A stretch of 15,135 bases of DNA, from NCBI GenBank assembly GCA_017550775.1, contig JAFZOA010000134.1, positions 1-15,135 on the forward strand, written 5' to 3'. The notes below the pieces were generated by a model, which was not told the DNA's origin, ran no database searches, and saw only the letters and a program-made list of their open reading frames with translations. This document shows positions 6,763 to 13,568 of this stretch, piece after piece (within the stretch, counting starts at the first letter, position 1; every line of letters begins with the position of its first letter). The DNA comes from Ruminiclostridium sp. Its GTDB lineage: Bacteria > Bacillota_A > Clostridia > Oscillospirales > Ruminococcaceae. The position numbers were made by a program, and so were the translations under genes.

Positions 6763-7015
6763 TTTTACCCCGCTCGAAGAAGAGATGTTCATGCTGCTTA
6801 ATTCCTTAAAAAAGCAGGATGATGATAAAAATGTTGTTTTTGCTGTAGCTCTCATGTGTATGGACAGCGAAGAAACGCAGCAGAAAGTTGTTGAATTTAT
6901 CAAAGCCAATAAGGATAATACTTCTTTGGACGATGTTTGCAGTTTTTTAAACACATTTTTTGAACCTCTTGAAACATCTGATGATGAAGATGATGTTGAC
7001 GAAGTTCCCGCATAA
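6749..7015 (+). CDS. Small acidic protein, possible partner/immunity of the portal module
   Basis: An 88-aa product from ATG 6749, with AGGAGG at 6733-6738 inside the end of the portal gene and a 14-bp overlap in another frame. It looks mostly helical (LEEEMFMLLNSLKKQ, EETQQKVVEFIKA, LDDVCSFLNTFFEPL) and ends in a strongly acidic tail (ETSDDEDDVDEVPA). No family is recognised. The overlap with a basic module and the terminator right behind are what a toxin-immunity or regulator pair would look like; this is inference. It lies where the prohead protease would be in an intact HK97-type phage. Confidence 0.7.
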   Translation: MEKYNFTPLEEEMFMLLNSLKKQDDDKNVVFAVALMCMDSEETQQKVVEFIKANKDNTSLDDVCSFLNTFFEPLETSDDEDDVDEVPA

Positions 7016-7034
7016 ATTCAAAACAAAATACCAC

Positions 7035-7071
7035 AAATACCGTTTTGCAGAAATGCAGAGCGGTATTTTTT
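7035..7071 (+). terminator. Strong intrinsic terminator with GAAA tetraloop
   Basis: A 15-bp stem (7035-7049 with 7054-7068, including two G-U pairs) closed by GAAA (7050-7053) and a T run to 7071. It sits between the acidic protein and the gp10-like gene, an odd place in a phage late operon. Confidence 0.85.
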
Positions 7072-7088
7072 ATGCCTTGAGGTGAACA

Positions 7089-7493
7089 ATGGCAGATTTC
7101 ATTGAAATGGATCACGCTGCTATGCTCCGGCAGATAGCAGAGCTTGATAAGACCCTCGCAGACCTCGAAAAGAGCGTCAGCGGTGAAATAATGGATACTG
7201 TCCTGCATGAAGCCGCTGAACAGCTGAAAGACGAACAGGCTCGCATACTTTCCGGCGCTCCTTCGGACGGGATCCGTTCTCTTGCGAAAGACCTTTCTGT
7301 CTGGAAGGACACCCGACGACCGGCACCGCGCAAGGTTTCATATCGCGCCGGATATTCCGACGACAAGATAAATCAGAGTATCAAGTATTTCGTTATCGAA
7401 TACGGCAGACCGGGAAAGAAAGGCAAGACGAAAGACAGCAAAGGTCGCCGCATCGGACGGGTACAGCCGTATTCGCATAAAGCGGAAGCTTGA
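7089..7493 (+). CDS. HK97 gp10-like head-tail/tail component, C-terminally truncated
   Basis: A 134-aa product from ATG 7089 with GAGGTG upstream. It resembles the HK97 gp10-like family of head-tail joining proteins: a helical start (MLRQIAELDKTLADLEKSV), a region with SLAKDLSVWKD, and the FVIEYGRPGKKG segment followed by RRIGRVQPYSH. In that family PYSH is normally followed by another short helix (usually beginning IR or similar); here it is replaced by KAEA and a stop. The DNA from about 7478 onward reads as a different gene in another frame, so a deletion has cut the 3' end. It is probably a non-functional prophage relic. Confidence 0.75.
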   Translation: MADFIEMDHAAMLRQIAELDKTLADLEKSVSGEIMDTVLHEAAEQLKDEQARILSGAPSDGIRSLAKDLSVWKDTRRPAPRKVSYRAGYSDDKINQSIKYFVIEYGRPGKKGKTKDSKGRRIGRVQPYSHKAEA

Positions 7494-7788
7494 CGGGTTC
7501 TGGGAATACTGGTTTGAGTGCCCGTACATTGAGTATGTCAAGGACAAACCGGCACCGGCGGCAAAGCCTGAAACAGCGGACAGCTCGTTAAAGTCGGTAA
7601 CACTCGCATATAACGCCTCGATCAGGGCAGAGCCGAGAGCAGATGCCGCAAAGCTCGGGGTGCTGACAGCGGGGACAAAGTGCGTGATCGTCAAAGGCTC
7701 GGAGACTGAGGACAAGAAAACGAAGTACAAATATGTCAGGCTCGCGGGAGAGTTGGAACAGTGGATAGTGGTGACGGCGATAAAGTGA
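7480..7788 (+). pseudogene. C-terminal fragment of a phage endolysin (SH3b-like wall-binding domain)
   Basis: An open stretch of about 102 codons without its own start, in a different frame from the gp10-like gene it abuts. It reads KRKLDGFWEYWFECPYIEYV, then an Ala/Pro/Lys linker (KDKPAPAAKPE), then a bacterial SH3-like segment (SLKSVTLAYNASIRAEPRAD, LGVLTAGTKCVIVKG, YKYVRLAGELEQWIVVTAIK). This is the usual tail of an amidase or lysozyme used by phages to lyse the host. The catalytic domain and all tail genes that should lie between are missing. A terminator follows at once, marking the end of the late operon. Confidence 0.7.
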
Positions 7789-7790
7789 GA

Positions 7791-7821
7791 AAAGAGCAGG
7801 GGAGACCCTGCTCTTTTTTTT
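7791..7821 (+). terminator. Intrinsic terminator after the endolysin remnant
   Basis: An 11-bp perfect stem (7791-7801 with 7806-7816) with a GAGA tetraloop (7802-7805) and a T run to 7821. It begins three bases after the lysin stop codon. Confidence 0.9.
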
Positions 7822-7895
7822 AATTGTGTTTGAAATTCAGAACGAACATACATCCAAACAATAATATTATTGAATAGTTTGTATGATGCACATAG

Positions 7896-7918
7896 TGGTG
7901 ACCCGTACGGGAATTGAA
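7896..7918 (-). other. tRNA 3'-end duplicate, probable attachment-site half
   Basis: On the minus strand the sequence reads TTCAATT CCCGT ACGGGTC A CCA: a T-loop, the 3' T-stem strand, the 3' strand of a 7-bp acceptor stem, the discriminator base and CCA. The 5' bases do not continue the tRNA (a T-stem partner ACGGG is absent), so this is not a tRNA gene. Tyrosine integrases often use tRNA 3' ends as attachment sites and leave such a copy at the far end of the element. The acceptor would pair with GACCCGT, as in many Firmicutes tRNA-Lys genes; that identity is a guess. Confidence 0.6.
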
Positions 7919-8034
7919 TTGACCCCCAATCGAAATGCCATTTTTACCCAAGTGTGGCAATTCCTTATATAATGCGGTTTCCGGCGATTCGCTCTAAAAT
8001 AATCTTAAGTCATTTTTCGCTATTTTTAACATAA

Positions 8035-8056
8035 ATAAGTGGCAAATAAGTGGCAG
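8035..8056. repeat. 11-bp tandem direct repeat, possible integrase arm sites
   Basis: ATAAGTGGCAA (8035-8045) and ATAAGTGGCAG (8046-8056) stand head to tail, about 120 bp from the tRNA-like sequence. Length, tandem spacing and the first five bases match the repeat at 1977-1998 behind the integrase fragment. Likely arm-type sites of a tyrosine integrase that is no longer beside them. Confidence 0.55.
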
Positions 8057-8139
8057 ACAAGTTAGATTGATAAAGCACATTTCTATCAGCTTTTCGGATG
8101 TTGGTTGTGACATAACAAATCACAACGGAGGAAAATAAA

Positions 8140-8412
8140 ATGAAAAGTATAATAGAACAGCTTTACTACGGCGAGATCTGCCCTTGCGAGAAACCCGCTC
8201 CTCAGACCGAACGCTGTATTGCGAACAGAAGGACTATCTGTGACACCGAGGAGCAGCTCATCGAACAGTTTCCAGATTGTAAGGAACTTCTCAACATCTA
8301 TACGGATGCGCTCCATATTGAAGCGCAGCTGGAATGCGAAGCGGACTTTGCGCGAGGATTCAGGCTCGGAGCTACCCTCATACTTGATATCATAGAAGCG
8401 CATAGCAAATAA
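8140..8412 (+). CDS. Small helical protein, DUF6809-like
   Basis: A 90-aa protein from ATG 8140 with CGGAGG upstream. It opens with MKSIIEQLYYGEICPCEKP and ends with DFARGFRLGATLILDI, the two conserved ends of a small protein family (DUF6809 as I recall it) frequent in mobile elements and accessory regions of Clostridia. It looks all-helical with no catalytic signature, and its function is not known. It has its own leader hairpin and its own terminator (8422-8454), so it is monocistronic. Confidence 0.7.
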   Translation: MKSIIEQLYYGEICPCEKPAPQTERCIANRRTICDTEEQLIEQFPDCKELLNIYTDALHIEAQLECEADFARGFRLGATLILDIIEAHSK

Positions 8413-8421
8413 TGATGATGT

Positions 8422-8454
8422 AAAGCCGATTTCCGACTAAGGAAGTCGGCTTTT
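8422..8454 (+). terminator. Intrinsic terminator after the DUF6809-like gene
   Basis: A 13-bp stem (8422-8434 with 8441-8453, one G-U pair) with a 6-nt loop, ending in T-rich sequence. From here to 8669 (about 215 bp, AT-rich) I see no gene and no clear terminator for the leftward DUF2971 gene. Confidence 0.75.
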
Positions 8455-8669
8455 ATTTGTATTTCCGCATAATCAGTGCAAGTGCTCTGTTTTAATCGTC
8501 GGTTTTTTATCTGTTAATGCGTTTTATGGTGCATCAATATTTCATAATTTAACATATATCCTGTATTAATAGTTCTTCAAAAACTCAGACTACGATTTTT
8601 TATGTATTTATAAGGACTCTATACGCCGGAGCCTAGTTCATCGATGCGTTTGTCAGGAAGAAGACACTA

Positions 8670-9590
8670 TTAATACCTAACAGGTATTTCTGATTGAAAT
8701 ATAGAAATCCTTGATAAGTCATATTTTTCTGATTTTAAAAAAGAATTTAGACCTATTACTGCTAACTCTTTCTGCATAGTTGGTGCAAAACAGCATGATT
8801 TGAAAATAGATGTATCATTAAATGTTACATCACAAAACGGTTGTAATATGCCATTTCTATTATAATATTCTATGTTCCCACAGCGGTATTTATCGCTTGG
8901 ATTGTCATCAACAGCGAAGCGATTTAACACAAGTCTGATTTCTTCTTCATGTCTAAAGCAATTTCTCTTCATAAATAGATGCATTTTTTGAATATCATCC
9001 ATTAATTCAGCACACTTAATCTTAATGTCTATGTCATCTCTAGCATTTTGTTTAGTTATTATATTTTTTATTACTTTTTCTTTTGTTTCATCATCATATA
9101 TTACTTTAGCTACTGAAATGTTTTTGTCATCTTTAAGCGTCGTAAAATCAAAGCCAAGACTATAACCTTCGTATTTCCCGTTTTTGAGATAATAATTCCA
9201 CAAGGGCAGAGAATCTTTATTCATTGAAAAACAGGCTATAAACAACTGTGGTGGTTTTAATTCTTTATATTGATTATTAGCTTCATTGAAAAAATCGTCA
9301 TTTATGCTTTTACATTCATGTAACTGGTTTAAGATAAGTTTGAATAATTCATGAAAGTCATTGCCTTCAGATATATCATTTAAAAAGCGATAATCAGTAA
9401 ACCGTAATTTTATACCATCAGATGATAAAATGCATGGGAGAATATCTGAAGATGTATAATGAAATATTATATTATCATAATTGAAGTATAAATAAGGATT
9501 ATTTTTATACAAATCACTAAGAACTGTTTTAAATACTTCTGATAAAGCAGAAAGTGCTGCTGCCATTCCTGGTGGTATTTCTGGTATCAT
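8670..9590 (-). CDS. DUF2971 family protein
   Basis: A 306-aa protein of the DUF2971 family. The family marks are present in order: FHYTSS (43-48), a following ILSSDGIKLRF (54-64), FLNDISEGND (69-78), FIACFSMNKDSLPLWNYY (117-134), GYSLGFDF (142-149), RHEEEIRLVL (213-222), and the ending ISIFQSEIPVRY. The first 40 residues are extra. No enzyme activity is established for the family to my knowledge; the HYT, CFS and EEE/R pattern recalls ADP-ribosyltransferase folds such as DarT, an inference only. DUF2971 genes are common in defence-type islands. It starts 56 bp after the DUF1016 nuclease gene with no terminator between, so the two are probably co-transcribed. The gene is clearly more AT-rich than its neighbours, suggesting separate acquisition. 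The ribosome binding site (GGAAAT) is weak. Confidence 0.85.
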   Translation of the reverse strand: MIPEIPPGMAAALSALSEVFKTVLSDLYKNNPYLYFNYDNIIFHYTSSDILPCILSSDGIKLRFTDYRFLNDISEGNDFHELFKLILNQLHECKSINDDFFNEANNQYKELKPPQLFIACFSMNKDSLPLWNYYLKNGKYEGYSLGFDFTTLKDDKNISVAKVIYDDETKEKVIKNIITKQNARDDIDIKIKCAELMDDIQKMHLFMKRNCFRHEEEIRLVLNRFAVDDNPSDKYRCGNIEYYNRNGILQPFCDVTFNDTSIFKSCCFAPTMQKELAVIGLNSFLKSEKYDLSRISIFQSEIPVRY

Positions 9591-9646
9591 AGTACATTTC
9601 CATTTCTGCCTAATACTTTATTCAGCCTTTACCATATATTAGGCTT

Positions 9647-10687
9647 TTATTCTTGATCAATATCCGAATTATTCATAAATCGTCTGAACTCTGCCTCAAT
9701 TTGTGATTTATCCGGAAGATATAGTTGATAGCGGCTTACAAACACCTGATTGGTAATATTCTGAAGCGCGTACTGCATCACCAGTTTATCTCTGTAAGCG
9801 CCAAGCACAATGCCGATAGGTTCTGTATCACCGTCGGTATTCATCTCTTCTTTATAATAATTGAGGTAGAAGTTCATCTGTCCGATGTCTTCATGGTGAA
9901 CCTCGCCGAGTTTAAGGTCAATAAGCACGAAGCATTTCAGTATTCTGTGATAGAATACAAGATCAACTTTGTACGTTCTCCCGGCTATTACAATTTTCTG
10001 CTGCCGTCCGACATAAGTGAAACCTTTCCCAAGTTCAAGGAAAAATTGGCTCAAATTATTCACGAGTGCTTCTTCCAGATCACCTTCAGTATATACAGGC
10101 ATTTCCGGCAAACCAGTGAACTCAAACACATAAGGATCTTTCAGAATATCCTCAGGTTTTTCTATTATCTGACCGTCACGAGAAAGCTTAACAATCTCTT
10201 CTTTATTCTTACTTAAGGCAAGACGTTGAAACAACATACTTTTCATCTGTCGTTTCAGTTCACGGACTCCCCAATGTTCAGATTCAGCTTCTTTTTCGTA
10301 GAATGAACGCTCGGCAGGGTCGTCGATTTTCAACAGTTCAATGTAATGGCTCCAACTCAATTTTGCAGACACTGTCTGCAAAATTGGATAAGTCAGATAC
10401 ATTTTTCTCATTTTAGTTATATTGCTTAGGCTAAAACCGTTTCCATACCTATCGGAAAGGTCTTTTGAAAGCCTTTTTAGAGTACTTGAACCATACTCTG
10501 CTTTGTCATTTCCTTTTTGCTCATAGTCAACAATAGCCCGTCCGATCTCCCAATATGATACAACCATAGCAGAATTAATCGCGGTGGCTATCTGTGTTCT
10601 ACCTTGCTCCAATGTGTTTCCTACTTGCTGCAAAAGAGCAGTGTATTCCGAATCAGTAGTTGTGATAAGCTTATCAGTATTATCCAT
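9647..10687 (-). CDS. DUF1016 / YhcG-type PD-(D/E)XK nuclease
   Basis: A 346-aa protein with the two-part structure of the YhcG (DUF1016) family. The N-terminal part (about 15-165) is the helical DUF1016 domain (VVSYWEIGRAIVDYEQKG, YGNGFSLSNITKMRKMYLTY, LSWSHYIELLKIDDPAERSFYEKEA with ESEHWGVRELKRQ). The C-terminal part (about 185-335) is a PD-(D/E)XK nuclease with Glu205/Glu206, Asp242 in YKVDLVFYHR, and Asp257-Leu-Lys259 in VLIDLKLG, all catalytic positions intact. The family is found near restriction-modification and other defence genes and is thought to cut DNA. It has its own consensus promoter at 10758-10730 and the DUF2971 gene follows. Ribosome binding site GGGGAT precedes ATG 10687. 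Confidence 0.92.
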   Translation of the reverse strand: MDNTDKLITTTDSEYTALLQQVGNTLEQGRTQIATAINSAMVVSYWEIGRAIVDYEQKGNDKAEYGSSTLKRLSKDLSDRYGNGFSLSNITKMRKMYLTYPILQTVSAKLSWSHYIELLKIDDPAERSFYEKEAESEHWGVRELKRQMKSMLFQRLALSKNKEEIVKLSRDGQIIEKPEDILKDPYVFEFTGLPEMPVYTEGDLEEALVNNLSQFFLELGKGFTYVGRQQKIVIAGRTYKVDLVFYHRILKCFVLIDLKLGEVHHEDIGQMNFYLNYYKEEMNTDGDTEPIGIVLGAYRDKLVMQYALQNITNQVFVSRYQLYLPDKSQIEAEFRRFMNNSDIDQE

Positions 10688-10729
10688 TTGTTTATCCCCG
10701 CTATTATTGCTACAAATACTTATATAAAC

Positions 10730-10758
10730 ATTATATCATAAAGATGTGATACTGTCAA
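10730..10758 (-). promoter_or_regulatory. Perfect consensus promoter of the DUF1016 nuclease gene
   Basis: On the minus strand TTGACA (10758-10753), 17-bp spacer, TATAAT (10735-10730). It starts three bases after the stop codon of the kinase-STAND gene. Expected start about 10723, leaving a 36-nt leader. No terminator precedes it, so read-through from the kinase gene would also reach the nuclease. Confidence 0.85.
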
Positions 10759-10761
10759 CAA

Positions 10762-13509
10762 TTAGCTCATTTCTGTTACTGCTTTCCTGATCTCCGTATT
10801 AACCTCTCTGAACACGCCCTGTTCCTTGTATTCATCGTTAATGCGGTCGACCTCGGTTATCAGCTTACAGCATTTCTGTATATCATCCATAGCATAATAC
10901 ACATCCAGCAGGCAATTGAGCAGTTCTGCTTGCTTGTCAATATACGGAAGCTTGTCGGGATACTTCCGGCATATTTCTACTGCTTCGGTCAACTTTTCTG
11001 CTGCCGCATTCTTATTATCATGATAATACCAGCAGTTAGCAGTCGGGATATAGACAATGTCTATGATTTCCAGTTCCGATGAAAATATTTTTTTCGCAAT
11101 CTCTTCTGCTTTTTCTGTAAATATCTTTGTTCGCTCAATACTTGGCAGGACAAGAGTTGTGTACCATGCTGATGTCATGTATAAGTAACAGCGATTTTCG
11201 CTGTATTTCGGCTCATCTTCTATCAGATCAGCGGCAGCATCTAACAGCTCCGCTGCGTCCTCATGATAAGCAGGGTCTATCCGTATGAATACATTTGCAA
11301 GTGAAAGATAATAACCTGCAAGATACTGAGCTGTATCAGGATCATCAGATTCCTGCATTTCTCCGATAGCATTATCCAAAGCGTCAATCAGTAGATCGAG
11401 CGGCTTCAATTCTTCCTCGGTATAGGGGACATAAGCTCCGGCAAGAATCACATCGTAGTAGCTGCCAAGCATATCATAATACATACCTTTGATGAAGTGA
11501 CGAGGGTACAGCCGCGAATATGTTTCGGCTTGTTTTATAACGCTGTTCATCTGAACAGCATTCGCCGTGCCTTTATACAGGTCAACGATGTTCTTATACA
11601 ACTTCATAACCGCCTTATCGCTTATTGTGTCAGCCCACGGCAGATTACGCATCGTTTCCGCAATAACGGTATGTACGCGTACACGCTCATCGAGATATAG
11701 CCAACCCTCGCCTTGCAGTTCCCGCAGCGTTTCAACATCAATAGTCTTGATAATATTCACAATCGTGTCTGTATCAAATCCACGAACATCGAACAGCGAC
11801 ATTGTTTTCAGCGCCATAAGCTGCTTATCCGACAGCCGGCTCGCGTCAAACAGCGCGGTGATAATAGCAGAGAGCGTATCATAAACTTCTTCGCCGTCCT
11901 TGTAATTCCCGATCTTTTTATCCGAGAAGTTTGAAAATCCGTTTGCTCTTATCAAGGCAAGAGCCGTGCTGAAATCATACTTTCCGGCAGCAATCTGTCG
12001 GGCAATCAGTTCAAGAACAAGAGTATGCCCCTGCACGAGATCAATTATTTCCTTAACGCAGTCTGACTCTTTGGTATGTATCTTCCTTCCAAGGTTGAGT
12101 TCTATCAAGTCGTACAGCTTCGATTTATCTGTAATGGCTTCAACGGTCATCACAGCAAAGCTGTTTATCGGAAGCTGTCGCCGAGTGACAACAATTGTAT
12201 CGTATTCACAGTCGAGAATTTTCTGCAAATCCTTGTTCAGCAAATCGGTGTAATTATCAATTACGAACAGCACCTTTTTGTCAGCACAGATATTCTTGAA
12301 GCCTTTCAGCTTTCGCTCGAAATATTCGTCGAAAGTCTCGTTTTCCTGTCGTTGCATGGTGCTGATCTGAAGCTGCATATCGTCGGCGAACGTAAATCGG
12401 AGATCATTCTCATATTCAAGATATACAATAACATCATATTCCGCAGATTTACTGCCGATGTAGTTCCGGACAAGCGTGCTCTTCCCGATGCCGCCGATAC
12501 CGTTGATAAACAGTACACGGTTGTCCGCAAGCCTCTCGGAAATAGTGTTCATTTCACTATCTCTGCCGACAAATATCGGTGATACGGCAGGGAGCCGAGG
12601 AATGATATAGTCATTCTTCGCAAACTCGCAGACTATCTTTTCAAGCATGCTCACAAGCTGTCCTATGTCGCTGTATCTGTTGGACGGTGACGAGCGCAAA
12701 GTGTTCCGGAACAGCTCCGTAAACATATTGCATATATCGGTTCGGATAGCATATTTACGGAATTCCTGCTTGCATTTGTCAAACGGATATTTGGAGAAAC
12801 CACGGTGCTCGCTTTCTTTGGAGTGCCTGCCGAACAGCATGAAAAACGCGATCTCACCGATAGCGTAAATATCGCTCGCGGCGGATATTTTCTCCGCAGA
12901 ATACGGATTTATCTGTTCCGGCGCAGCCCAATCCCGCGTATATGAATAAGCCTTCTGTTCTGCGTCACCGGAAGTCTCACGGATACTGTCGAAGTCTATA
13001 AATTCGACCAGCTGTGTTATTGTATCATTCGCCGTGTTCTGCAATACAAAGATGTTCTCGGGTTTGAGGTCGAGACAAAGGAATCCCGCCTTGTGATAAT
13101 ATGCAACTGTCTTTGCGATAGTCAGAAGTATCTCCATATATTGCAGCGTAGACAGCGATAACAGCTTGTTGAGCGTATTTCCGTTGAATATCGCAACATC
13201 GGAATATGCAGTACCGTTCGCTTCAAATATATGACATACGGGCGGTGTCTGATTAGTCAGCGAGGATAGTTGCCGTATTTTGTTCTGTTGTTTTGCGGAA
13301 TCAAGGAAACGAGCTTTCCCATGCTCAAAATCATCTGTCTTATCGCCGTGCGGAGCGTATTCTTTCAGTATGCATTTCGCTGTATGATCGCCGTAATTGC
13401 ATTCTGAGATATATGCGGTAGTATTCGCGCCCCTGCCGATAATGTCAACTATCGTGTACTCGCGTTCATCGGCTTTCAGTACATAACCGAGATTTAATGT
13501 TTTATCCAT
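10762..13509 (-). CDS. Protein kinase / NB-ARC STAND NTPase / TPR protein
   Basis: A 915-aa three-part signalling protein. Residues about 15-295 are a eukaryotic-type Ser/Thr kinase: Gly loop IIGRGANT (23-30), Lys49 in ILKEY, catalytic loop CLDLKPEN (145-152, Asp147, Lys149, Asn152), metal-binding Asp172 in IDFD, and APE (196-198). HRD is CLD and DFG is DFD, but the Lys/Asp residues needed for activity remain. Residues about 313-500 are an NB-ARC P-loop ATPase: FVGRDSEM, Walker A GIGGIGKST (337-345), Walker B VLFVIDN (Asp418), VVTRRQ (440-445) and a degenerate GLPL motif (GHTL). A winged-helix-like region follows (about 530-640), then TPR-like helical repeats to the end. No membrane segment is seen. 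STAND proteins usually sense a ligand with the repeats and switch on an effector, here presumably the kinase. AGGAGGT lies seven bases before ATG 13509. It is 59 bp downstream of the 376-aa gene in the same unit. Confidence 0.92.
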   Translation of the reverse strand: MDKTLNLGYVLKADEREYTIVDIIGRGANTTAYISECNYGDHTAKCILKEYAPHGDKTDDFEHGKARFLDSAKQQNKIRQLSSLTNQTPPVCHIFEANGTAYSDVAIFNGNTLNKLLSLSTLQYMEILLTIAKTVAYYHKAGFLCLDLKPENIFVLQNTANDTITQLVEFIDFDSIRETSGDAEQKAYSYTRDWAAPEQINPYSAEKISAASDIYAIGEIAFFMLFGRHSKESEHRGFSKYPFDKCKQEFRKYAIRTDICNMFTELFRNTLRSSPSNRYSDIGQLVSMLEKIVCEFAKNDYIIPRLPAVSPIFVGRDSEMNTISERLADNRVLFINGIGGIGKSTLVRNYIGSKSAEYDVIVYLEYENDLRFTFADDMQLQISTMQRQENETFDEYFERKLKGFKNICADKKVLFVIDNYTDLLNKDLQKILDCEYDTIVVTRRQLPINSFAVMTVEAITDKSKLYDLIELNLGRKIHTKESDCVKEIIDLVQGHTLVLELIARQIAAGKYDFSTALALIRANGFSNFSDKKIGNYKDGEEVYDTLSAIITALFDASRLSDKQLMALKTMSLFDVRGFDTDTIVNIIKTIDVETLRELQGEGWLYLDERVRVHTVIAETMRNLPWADTISDKAVMKLYKNIVDLYKGTANAVQMNSVIKQAETYSRLYPRHFIKGMYYDMLGSYYDVILAGAYVPYTEEELKPLDLLIDALDNAIGEMQESDDPDTAQYLAGYYLSLANVFIRIDPAYHEDAAELLDAAADLIEDEPKYSENRCYLYMTSAWYTTLVLPSIERTKIFTEKAEEIAKKIFSSELEIIDIVYIPTANCWYYHDNKNAAAEKLTEAVEICRKYPDKLPYIDKQAELLNCLLDVYYAMDDIQKCCKLITEVDRINDEYKEQGVFREVNTEIRKAVTEMS

Positions 13510-13568
13510 TGTATCGACCTCCTTTCCTCAATAATAGCACATCTTGTGTTGCATTTATAAAAACGGAT

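Larger units (their letters stand above)
7823..8139. other. Gene-free stretch of 317 bp holding element-end signals
   Basis: Between the lysin terminator and the DUF6809-type gene no ORF stands out. The stretch holds a palindrome AATAATATTATT (7859-7870), the tRNA 3'-end-like sequence at 7896-7918, the tandem repeat at 8035-8056, and a hairpin GTTGTGA/TCACAAC (8104-8110 with 8120-8126) directly before the ribosome binding site of the next gene. It looks like the end of an integrated element whose integrase is gone. Confidence 0.5.

Noticed and set aside
7338..7853. Open frame of about 171 codons on the minus strand
   Set aside because: It crosses the gp10-like gene, the lysin remnant and a strong plus-strand terminator; no ribosome binding site.
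7896..7990. Possible complete tRNA gene on the minus strand
   Set aside because: Only the 3' 23 bases fit; no matching T-stem 5' strand, anticodon arm or 5' acceptor strand is present.
8564..8675. Inverted repeat TATTAATAGT / ACTATTAATA flanking about 90 bp
   Set aside because: Short and AT-rich, with no target duplication or transposase; likely chance.
9608..9644. Inverted repeat GCCTAATA / TATTAGGC between the nuclease and DUF2971 genes
   Set aside because: The loop is 21 nt and there is no T run on the minus strand, so it is not counted as a terminator between the two genes.
9725..10216. Open frame of about 163 codons on the plus strand
   Set aside because: Antisense to the DUF1016 nuclease domain.
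12076..12582. Open frame of about 168 codons on the plus strand
   Set aside because: Antisense to the NB-ARC part of the kinase-STAND gene, which has clear motifs on the other strand.
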